Positions 1-5,436 of a DNA stretch of 8,048 bases are shown here, in pieces. The notes under the pieces were generated by a model, which was not told the DNA's origin, ran no database searches, and was given only the letters and a program-made list of their open reading frames with translations. The stretch's first letter is position 1; every line of letters starts with the position of its first letter. The translations under genes and the position numbers were made by a program. The stretch covers positions 1 to 8,048 of the forward strand of contig CAZHVO010000044.1 in the NCBI GenBank assembly GCA_964536195.1, given 5' to 3'. The stretch comes from Susulua sp964536195. GTDB taxonomy: Bacteria > Omnitrophota > Gorgyraeia > Duberdicusellales > 4484-171.

Positions 1-275
1 TAATCTTACCGGTTATAATTAGTGTTTATGAAGACCGTTCTTTTGATTTTATTGTTAAGAGCCCGCCGGTTTCTTTTCTTTTGAAGAGAGCGGCTAATTT
101 AGCTAAAGCTAGCTCTTTGCCTGGTAAGGAAATTATCGGTGAGGTAACTAAAAGCGCAGTTATGCAGATAGCTAAAGATAAGATGCAGGATTTAAATACT
201 CGGGATTTAGAAGCTGCTGCCAGAATAGTCGAGGGTACAGCTAGAAGTTGTGGGTTAAAAGTAGTCCAAGATTAG
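1..275 (+). CDS. rplK: Large ribosomal subunit protein uL11 (L11), 3' part only
   Basis: uL11 binds the GTPase-associated region of 23S rRNA at the base of the L7/L12 stalk and takes part in factor-dependent GTP hydrolysis. The reading frame is already open at the window edge (first whole codon at base 3) and gives 90 residues to the TAG at 273-275. The family is about 140 residues, so roughly the first 50 are missing, including most of the N-terminal domain. Visible matches are the linker ILPVIISVYEDRSFDF, the VKSPPVSFLLKRAA segment that opens the RNA-binding C-terminal domain, and the terminal helix region DLEAAARIVEGTARSCGL, which closely matches known L11 proteins. One oddity is that the RNA-binding-domain loop usually reading KGSGxPxxxKVG here reads KASSLPGKEIIG. 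The first ATG/TTG inside the window is not the true start. rplA follows after 11 bases, so co-transcription is expected. Confidence 0.96.
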   Translation, partial: ILPVIISVYEDRSFDFIVKSPPVSFLLKRAANLAKASSLPGKEIIGEVTKSAVMQIAKDKMQDLNTRDLEAAARIVEGTARSCGLKVVQD

Positions 276-280
276 AGGAA
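275..280 (+). promoter_or_regulatory. Ribosome binding site of rplA
   Basis: GAGGAA overlaps the last base of the rplK stop codon and ends 6 bases before the ATG at 287. It decides the rplA start. A longer in-frame version beginning at TTG 248 would overlap rplK and add 13 residues (MWVKSSPRLEEKL) that do not resemble the L1 N-terminus. Confidence 0.75.
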
Positions 281-286
281 AAACTT

Positions 287-967
287 ATGGCATATAGTAA
301 GAGATATCTGGAAGCTAAGAAAATGGTTGAGGAGAATAAGACTTATCCTTTGGCTGAAGCGGTTGATCTCCTAAAGTCTATGCCTAAACTTAAATTTGAT
401 GAGATGGTAGAGATTAGCGGTAAGCTAGGCGCAGACCCTAAGCAATCCGATCAGATGGTTAGGGGATCTGTAGTATTGCCTCACGGCACTGGTAATCAGA
501 CTAAAGTTTTAGTTTTTTGCGAGCCTGAAAAAGAAAAGGATGCTAAAGAAGCCCAAGCTGACTATATCGGTTCCCAGGAGACTATTGATAAGATTCTCAA
601 AGAAGGGTGGACTGACTTTGATTGTTGCATATCCACGCCTTCAATGATGCGATTAGTAAGTAAACTAGGAAAATTCTTAGGTCCCAGAGGACTCATGCCT
701 TCTCCTAAAACCGGAACAGTAACAGAGAATATAGCTCATGCAATTTCAGAGGCAAAGGGAGGAAAGATCGATTTCCGTATGGATAAGCTTAGTTGTATTC
801 ATGTTGGAGTAGGCAAACTGTCGTTTAGCTCCCAAGACCTATTAGAGAATGTGAAGGCTTTTGTTGGGGCCCTTGAGGCTGTAAAGCCTTCAGCAGTTAA
901 AGGTGATTTTATAGGAAATCTTTACTTATCAGCGACTATGGGGCCGGCAGTGAAGTTTAATCTATAG
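287..967 (+). CDS. rplA: Large ribosomal subunit protein uL1 (L1)
   Basis: uL1 forms the mobile L1 stalk of the 50S subunit, which moves with deacylated tRNA at the E site. In several bacteria it also represses its own operon by binding a mimic of its rRNA site. The product is 226 residues, close to the usual 230. It begins MAYSKRYLEAKKMVEENK, a typical lysine-rich L1 N-terminus. Domain I is split (about residues 1-65 and 155-226) around the Rossmann-like domain II (about 66-155). The L1 signature lies at about 122-139 (RLVSKLGKFLGPRGLMPS), followed by PKTGTV. The RNA-contact segment FDEMVEISGKLGADPKQSDQMVRG near 37-60 and the C-terminal TMGPAVKFNL are also typical. The start is set by the GAGGAA site; the stop is TAG at 965-967. 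Any L1 autoregulatory site would normally lie upstream of rplK, outside this window. Confidence 0.98.
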   Translation: MAYSKRYLEAKKMVEENKTYPLAEAVDLLKSMPKLKFDEMVEISGKLGADPKQSDQMVRGSVVLPHGTGNQTKVLVFCEPEKEKDAKEAQADYIGSQETIDKILKEGWTDFDCCISTPSMMRLVSKLGKFLGPRGLMPSPKTGTVTENIAHAISEAKGGKIDFRMDKLSCIHVGVGKLSFSSQDLLENVKAFVGALEAVKPSAVKGDFIGNLYLSATMGPAVKFNL

Positions 968-973
968 GAAGTT

Positions 974-1525
974 ATGGCTAAAGAAACAAAAAAAATAGGC
1001 TTATTAACACGCGAAAGAATTGTTGAAGAAGTCAAGCAAGGGGTTAAAGACACCGAAGGATGTTTTTTTGTTGGTTTTAATAAGGTTGGAGCTTTTCCCT
1101 TTAATGAACTACGCAACAACCTTCGTGATTCCGGCGCTAAAGTCTTTGTAGCTAAGAACTCTTTGTTTAAAAAAGCAGTGGGTGAATTAGGCTGGGAAGA
1201 TGTGGATAGTTTACTGGAAGCGGAGACTGGTGTTGTTATCATAGAAGAGGGTGATGTAGTTAAAGCTTGCAAAATCCTTGTTGAGTTCACAAAAGAGACT
1301 GAGACCTTGCAGTTAAAGGGTGGAGTTATAAAAGATAAAAGGGTTAGCTCGAAGGAGTTAGGAGTTTTAGCAAAGCTTCCTTCTCGAGAAGTGCTTATTG
1401 GTATGGTAGTGTCTTCTTTCGCTTCACCCTTGTGTGGTTTTCTCAATACATTAAATCAGATTATTTTAAAGTTTGTTTGGGTTGTTGAAGAAATAAAAAA
1501 AACTAAAGAGCAGAAAAAGGGATAA
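974..1525 (+). CDS. rplJ: Large ribosomal subunit protein uL10 (L10)
   Basis: uL10 anchors two or more bL12 dimers to the 23S rRNA and so forms the base of the stalk that recruits translation factors. The product is 183 residues, slightly longer than the usual 165-175. The N-terminal RNA-binding domain carries FFVGFNKVGAFPFNELRNNLR (about 31-51) and AKVFVAKNSLFKKAV (about 55-69). The conserved linker LAKLPSREVLIGMVVSSF (about 132-149) precedes a long C-terminal helix to about 174 that should hold the L12 dimers, then a lysine-rich tail KKTKEQKKG. The ATG at 974 lies only 6 bases after the rplA stop, with an AGGA site at 966-969 that overlaps that stop. This leaves no room for the L10 mRNA leader that E. 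coli carries between rplA and rplJ. The stop is TAA at 1523-1525. Confidence 0.97.
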   Translation: MAKETKKIGLLTRERIVEEVKQGVKDTEGCFFVGFNKVGAFPFNELRNNLRDSGAKVFVAKNSLFKKAVGELGWEDVDSLLEAETGVVIIEEGDVVKACKILVEFTKETETLQLKGGVIKDKRVSSKELGVLAKLPSREVLIGMVVSSFASPLCGFLNTLNQIILKFVWVVEEIKKTKEQKKG

Positions 1526-1530
1526 GGAGG
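1524..1530 (+). promoter_or_regulatory. Very strong ribosome binding site of rplL
   Basis: AAGGAGG overlaps the rplJ stop and sits 5 bases before the rplL ATG at 1536. It is the closest match to the anti-Shine-Dalgarno sequence among the upstream genes. This fits the family-wide need to make bL12 in about four- to six-fold excess over uL10. Confidence 0.8.
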
Positions 1531-1535
1531 TAGTT

Positions 1536-1913
1536 ATGTCTAAGGTTGATGACATTATGAAGGTGGTGGAGGAGATGACCGTTCTAGAACTTTCCGAGCT
1601 AGTAAAAGCTTGTGAAGATAAGTTTGGAGTAACCGCTGCTGCTCCTGCAGTTGCTGTAGCTGCAGCTGGAGGCGGAGCCGCCGCAGAAGAGGAAGAAGAG
1701 CAAACTTCTTTTACTGTAACTTTAACTGGCATAGGGGCCAATAAAATAGCGGTTATTAAGGAGATCAGAGCAATTACTGAACTAGGTTTAAAGGAAGCAA
1801 AGGACTTAGTTGATTCTGCACCTAAGGCGATTAAGGAAAATGTTACCAAAGAAGAAGCTGAAGAGATAAAGAAGAAAATTGAAGCTACCGGGGCGACCGT
1901 AGAGTTGAAATAA
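1536..1913 (+). CDS. rplL: Large ribosomal subunit protein bL12 (L7/L12)
   Basis: bL12 is the multi-copy acidic stalk protein. Its flexible C-terminal domain captures and stimulates initiation, elongation and release factor GTPases. The product is 125 residues (E. coli 121). The N-terminal dimerisation and uL10-binding helices are at about 1-32 (MSKVDDIMKVVEEMTVLELS onward). The hinge at about 33-56 is rich in Ala and Gly and ends in a run of five Glu (51-55). The C-terminal domain from about 58 contains GANKIAVIKEIR and ITELGLKEAKDLV, the factor-binding surface including K70, equivalent to K65 of E. coli. The stop TAA at 1911-1913 is followed directly by the structured gap before rpoB. The operon position and strong ribosome binding site fit its high copy number. 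Confidence 0.98.
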   Translation: MSKVDDIMKVVEEMTVLELSELVKACEDKFGVTAAAPAVAVAAAGGGAAAEEEEEQTSFTVTLTGIGANKIAVIKEIRAITELGLKEAKDLVDSAPKAIKENVTKEEAEEIKKKIEATGATVELK

Positions 1914-1922
1914 ATGAGATTT

Positions 1923-1954
1923 AGGCTTTTTAAGCAAAAGCCCAAAAAGCCTTT
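1923..1954 (+). terminator. Hairpin A: weak terminator-like or attenuator hairpin
   Basis: AGGCTTTTT (1923-1931) and AAAAAGCCT (1944-1952) are perfectly complementary, with a 12-base loop. Only a short T run (1952-1954, its first base already paired) follows before AATC, so this does not look like a full intrinsic terminator. Partial termination or an RNase III target is more likely. GGCTTTT (1924-1930) can instead pair with AAAAGCC (1936-1942) around a 5-base loop, which is mutually exclusive with the longer stem. Confidence 0.4.
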
Positions 1955-1964
1955 AATCGAATTT

Positions 1965-1993
1965 ATCCTGAGGCAGTAAAGCTGCCCAAGGAT
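1965..1993 (+). other. Hairpin B upstream of the rpoB ribosome binding site
   Basis: The lower stem is ATCCT (1965-1969) with AGGAT (1989-1993). The upper stem is GGCAG (1972-1976) with CTGCC (1982-1986). They are separated by a 2x2 internal loop (GA opposite CA) and capped by the loop TAAAG. This is the most GC-rich and compact hairpin in the gap. Its lower-stem left arm also complements the downstream ribosome binding site of rpoB. Confidence 0.5.
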
Positions 1994-2008
1994 CTCATAA
2001 GGACAAAC

Positions 2009-2015
2009 AGGAGGA
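2009..2015 (+). promoter_or_regulatory. Ribosome binding site of rpoB, deciding a TTG start
   Basis: AGGAGGA ends 4 bases before the TTG at 2020 (5 bases after the AGGAGG core). In this frame the sequence between the stop at 1969-1971 and 2020 contains no ATG or GTG, so the TTG is the only start that keeps the conserved RpoB N-terminus. The 3' half of the site together with the spacer (AGGATAA, 2012-2018) is exactly complementary to TTATCCT at 1963-1969. Confidence 0.8.
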
Positions 2016-2019
2016 TAAC

Positions 2020-5000
2020 TTGGAAAAAGCCAAAAAGCTTACCTTTGCTAAGATTAAAAAGAGCTTATCTTTACCTCATCTTCTTGAGCATCAATTGCGC
2101 TCCTATAAAGAGTTTTTGCAAGTTGAGATTTTACCGGAGAAGAGAAAGAACGTAGGCTTACAGGAAGTTTTGCAGGAAATTTTCCCCATGGAAAGTCCGG
2201 ATAAGCAATATCGTTTAGAGTTTGTCTCTTACAGTTTAAGCCGGCCGCGCTATAGCGTAGATGAGTGTAAAAGAAGATCACAGACTTATGCTGCTCCTCT
2301 AAGGGTGCGTTTAAGGCTAGCTGATCCTTCCCTTGAGGTAAAAGAGCAGGAAATTTATCTAGGAGATATCCCTCTTATGACTGACACAGCTTCTTTTATT
2401 GTTAACGGTGATGAGAGAGCTATTATTAGTCAGTTGCAGCGTTCCCCTGGTGTATTCTTTGAGGAGGAGTCTCATCCTACAGGCAAACGCATCTACTTTG
2501 CCCGGATAATTCCATATCGTGGGTATTGGCTGGAATTTCGAACTGACATAAACGATACTATTACTGCTATTATTGATCGTAGAAAGACTTTTCCGGCAAC
2601 TCAAGTCTTGCGTATTTTAGGTCTTTCCACTAATGATGATGTTTATAGCCATTTTTCTGACAAACCTTATCCGGAATTAGTTAATACAGTTAAAAAAGAT
2701 TCGACAACAACCAAAGAAGAGGCTTATTTAGACTTTTACAAGAAGATGCGTCCCACTGAACCAATTACTTTAGACGCTGCTAAAGAGGTTTTCCGAAGGA
2801 TGTTTCTTGATCCCCGCCGATACGATTTAGGTAAAGTAGGTAGATACCTTCTCAATAAGAAGTTAGGCACGGATTTTAGTCTAAACAAAAGAACTTTAGA
2901 TTTAACTACTGTAATAGGAATTATTAAGACCTTGCTTTTGGTAAAGGCTGGGAAGAGAGATGTCGATGATATTGATCATCTTTCCAATCGAAGAGTAAAA
3001 CTTATCGGTGAACTCTTGCAGCATCAAGTAAGGGTTGGTTTGTTAAGGGTCGAGAGAACATTCCTGGATAGGTATTCGCTTATCGCCTCCAATGATTTTG
3101 CTATTCAGCATCTTATAAATTCTCGAGCTTTCTCCACGCAAATACAAGATTTTTTTGCTCGTTCACCCCTTTCCCAATTTATGGATCAAACAAATCCTTT
3201 GGCTGAGATGACTCACAAGCGTAGACTTTCAGCAATGGGCCCAGGTGGTTTGTCTCGTGAGCGTGCCGGTTTTGAAGTGCGTGACGTTCATCCTACCCAC
3301 TACGGAAAGATTTGTCCTATCGAGACACCGGAAGGAGCAAATATCGGTCTTCTAGCTTCGTTAACTACTTATGCTCGAATAAATCCGCTAGGATTCCTGA
3401 CCACTCCTTATCGGAAGGTAGAGAATGGGGTGGTTAAGGATAAAACTGAATTTTTGATGAGTGACGAAGAAGAGAAGGCAATGATTTCTCAGGTAACTCC
3501 TAATATAGACGAAGATGGAAAAATTAAAGATAAAGAAATTTATGCTCGTTGCTTAGGAAAGTTTCCCAAAATAAAACCAAAGAATATTGAATATATGGAT
3601 GTTTCCCCCCAACAGATCATATCTGTTTCTGCTTCCCTAATTCCTTTTCTTGAGCATGACGATGCTAATCGTGCGCTTATGGGTTCGAATATGCAGAGGC
3701 AAGCTGTACCATTGATGTTTCCTCAGCAACCTCTGGTTGGAACAGGGATTGAGGAAAAGGTAGCCAGAGATAGTGGAGTAATGGTGATTGCTAATGAGTC
3801 AGGTAGGGTTAATGAAATAGATGCTTCATCAGTAAGAGTAGGAAATTTTACCTACAAGCTAAAGAAATTTAGCCGCTCCAATGCTGATACTTGCACAAAT
3901 CAAAAACCTCTAGTTAAGAAAGGGGATGAACTAAAGAAGAATGCGATTATTGCTGATGGCATGGCAACAGAAGACGGAAACCTTTCATTAGGTACTAATT
4001 TGCTTGTAGCATTCTTGCCTTGGAGGGGCTATAACTTTGAAGATGCAATCATTATTAATGAAAGATTAGTAAAAGAAGACATACTTACTTCTTTACATAT
4101 TGAAAAGTTTGAGTGTGAATCTCGGGAAACAAGATTAGGTAATGAGGAAGTTACCCGGGATATTCCTAATGTTAGCGAGGAAGCTTTAGGTAATTTGGAT
4201 GATAGTGGTATTATCCGAATCGGAGCTGAAGTTATGCCTGACGATATCTTAGTTGGGCGGGTAACTCCTAAGACAGAAAAGGAGCTTTCTCCTGAAGAGA
4301 GATTATTAAGAGCGATATTTGGTGAGAAAGCAGCAGATGTAAAAGATACTTCTCTGCGAGTTCCTCCGGGAATTTACGGCGTAGTTATAAACGTTGAAGT
4401 CTTCCAGAGAAAAGATAGAGGTAGACGTTCAAAGAAGGAGAAGACCGAGGAGTTACGTAGGATAAAAGAAATTGAGACTTATTATGATGAAGAGAGAGGA
4501 TTACTAGAGCGAGAAAAGAGTAGACGTCTAAGTATTTGTTTGGGCAAGAGTGAAAATAAGATTACTCCTTCTGACTGTGAGGAAAACGACGAAGCAAAAG
4601 CAATACTTGATATTTATGACGGAAGGCTTAGTGAATTGTCTATTGAGAAGGAGCTAGAAATAGTTAAGATCAAAAAAGGCGATGAGCTTCCAGCAGGAGT
4701 CTTGAAGCGAGTAGTTGTTTTTGTGGCTATGAAGAGAAAAATTTCCGCTGGCGATAAGCTTTCAGGCCGACACGGAAACAAGGGAGTAATTTCTAAAATT
4801 TTACCCGAAGAAGATATGCCCTATCTTGCTGATGGTACATCGGTAGATCTACTTCTAAATCCTTTAGGAGTGCCTTCACGAATGAATGTTGGGCAGCTTC
4901 TGGAGATGCATTTAGGTTGGGCCGCTAAGAGGTTAGGCTTAAGAATTGCTTCTCCTGTTTTTGATGGAGCAAAGGAGGAGGATGTAAAAGATTTGTTAAT

Positions 5001-5436
5001 CAAAGCTGATTTACCCCAAGATGGTAAGGTTACGCTTTTTGATGGCTATACCGGTAAGCCTTTCGCCCAAAAGGTTGGTGTTGGGTATATGTACATAATG
5101 AAATTAGTACATATGGTGGACGACAAGATTCACGCCAGGGCTATCGGACCTTATTCACTTATTACTCAGCAGCCCCTAGGAGGAAAGGCTCAATTTGGTG
5201 GTCAGCGCTTTGGTGAGATGGAAGTTTGGGCCCTAGAAGCTTATGGGGCAGCTTTTACTCTTCAAGAGATGCTTACAGTAAAGAGTGATGATGTAGAAGG
5301 AAGGACAAGAATATATGAAGCAATCGTAAGGGGCGAGCAAAAGTTTCATCCTTCTGTACCCGAATCTTTCAATGTTTTGATAAAGGAATTACAAGGACTT
5401 TGTTTGGATATCAGGGCAGAAAAGGAGAGCAAATGA
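2020..5436 (+). CDS. rpoB: DNA-directed RNA polymerase beta subunit
   Basis: RpoB forms one pincer of RNA polymerase and half of the catalytic cleft with RpoC. At 1138 residues it is a short form (E. coli 1342, B. subtilis about 1190), without the large proteobacterial lineage inserts. It starts at TTG; the next in-frame Met (residue 57) would remove conserved sequence. The rifampicin pocket and fork region is at about 378-445 (LSQFMDQTNPLAEMTHKRR, then GPGGLSRERAGFEVRDVHPT). Catalytic-cleft NFEDA (672-676) and GDKLSGRHGNKG (911-922, with K913 and K921) are present. The C-terminal clamp segment is at about 1044-1095 (PYSLITQQPLGGKAQFGGQR and following). Residues about 797-885 form a charged, probably helical region between the flap and the GDK motif. 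In the drug pocket, R381, P383, A440 and L445 stand where E. coli has S508, Q510, P567 and I572. The TGA stop overlaps the rpoC start. Confidence 0.99.
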   Translation: MEKAKKLTFAKIKKSLSLPHLLEHQLRSYKEFLQVEILPEKRKNVGLQEVLQEIFPMESPDKQYRLEFVSYSLSRPRYSVDECKRRSQTYAAPLRVRLRLADPSLEVKEQEIYLGDIPLMTDTASFIVNGDERAIISQLQRSPGVFFEEESHPTGKRIYFARIIPYRGYWLEFRTDINDTITAIIDRRKTFPATQVLRILGLSTNDDVYSHFSDKPYPELVNTVKKDSTTTKEEAYLDFYKKMRPTEPITLDAAKEVFRRMFLDPRRYDLGKVGRYLLNKKLGTDFSLNKRTLDLTTVIGIIKTLLLVKAGKRDVDDIDHLSNRRVKLIGELLQHQVRVGLLRVERTFLDRYSLIASNDFAIQHLINSRAFSTQIQDFFARSPLSQFMDQTNPLAEMTHKRRLSAMGPGGLSRERAGFEVRDVHPTHYGKICPIETPEGANIGLLASLTTYARINPLGFLTTPYRKVENGVVKDKTEFLMSDEEEKAMISQVTPNIDEDGKIKDKEIYARCLGKFPKIKPKNIEYMDVSPQQIISVSASLIPFLEHDDANRALMGSNMQRQAVPLMFPQQPLVGTGIEEKVARDSGVMVIANESGRVNEIDASSVRVGNFTYKLKKFSRSNADTCTNQKPLVKKGDELKKNAIIADGMATEDGNLSLGTNLLVAFLPWRGYNFEDAIIINERLVKEDILTSLHIEKFECESRETRLGNEEVTRDIPNVSEEALGNLDDSGIIRIGAEVMPDDILVGRVTPKTEKELSPEERLLRAIFGEKAADVKDTSLRVPPGIYGVVINVEVFQRKDRGRRSKKEKTEELRRIKEIETYYDEERGLLEREKSRRLSICLGKSENKITPSDCEENDEAKAILDIYDGRLSELSIEKELEIVKIKKGDELPAGVLKRVVVFVAMKRKISAGDKLSGRHGNKGVISKILPEEDMPYLADGTSVDLLLNPLGVPSRMNVGQLLEMHLGWAAKRLGLRIASPVFDGAKEEDVKDLLIKADLPQDGKVTLFDGYTGKPFAQKVGVGYMYIMKLVHMVDDKIHARAIGPYSLITQQPLGGKAQFGGQRFGEMEVWALEAYGAAFTLQEMLTVKSDDVEGRTRIYEAIVRGEQKFHPSVPESFNVLIKELQGLCLDIRAEKESK
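5422..5436 (+). promoter_or_regulatory. rpoC ribosome binding site and ATGA stop-start overlap
   Basis: AAGGAG at 5422-5427 lies inside the last codons of rpoB, 5 bases before ATG 5433. The start and the rpoB stop share ATGA (5433-5436). This arrangement favours translational coupling, with ribosomes finishing beta re-initiating on beta', consistent with the 1:1 need for the two subunits. Confidence 0.8.

Larger units (their letters stand above)
1914..1998 (+). promoter_or_regulatory. Structured rplL-rpoB intergenic RNA, possible three-way fold
   Basis: The gap begins immediately after the rplL stop and nearly all of it can be paired. ATGAG at 1914-1918 pairs with CTCAT at 1994-1998 to close the element (7 pairs, 1914-1920 with 1992-1998, if the second hairpin opens). 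Inside are hairpin A (1923-1931 with 1944-1952, nine perfect pairs) and hairpin B (1965-1969 with 1989-1993, then 1972-1976 with 1982-1986, separated by a 2x2 internal loop). The pairings are read directly from the sequence; the fold and any function are inferred. In E. coli the same gap holds an attenuator and an RNase III processing site, so a role in attenuation, processing or translation control of rpoB is plausible here. I recognise no named riboswitch or r-protein leader in it, and no clear promoter hexamers. Confidence 0.55.

Noticed and set aside
248..286. Longer rplA start at TTG 248
   Set aside because: It would overlap rplK by 28 bases and add residues not typical of L1; the ATG at 287 has a well-placed GAGGAA site and a normal L1 N-terminus.
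922..1446. Minus-strand open frame of 174 codons opposite rplJ
   Set aside because: It lies opposite well-conserved rplA and rplJ codons, has no family resemblance or ribosome binding context I can see, and its Ser/Thr/Leu-rich composition is what antisense reading of such genes gives.
1466..1945. Minus-strand open frame of 159 codons opposite rplL with hydrophobic stretches
   Set aside because: The hydrophobic and alanine-rich runs are the antisense image of the rplL hinge and of lysine/glutamate codons; it is a shadow of a clearly real gene.
1923..1954. Full intrinsic terminator ending the ribosomal protein operon before rpoB
   Set aside because: The stem is AT-rich apart from its GGC base and is followed by only about three T residues, with no clear promoter before rpoB. 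Read-through or an attenuator is more likely.
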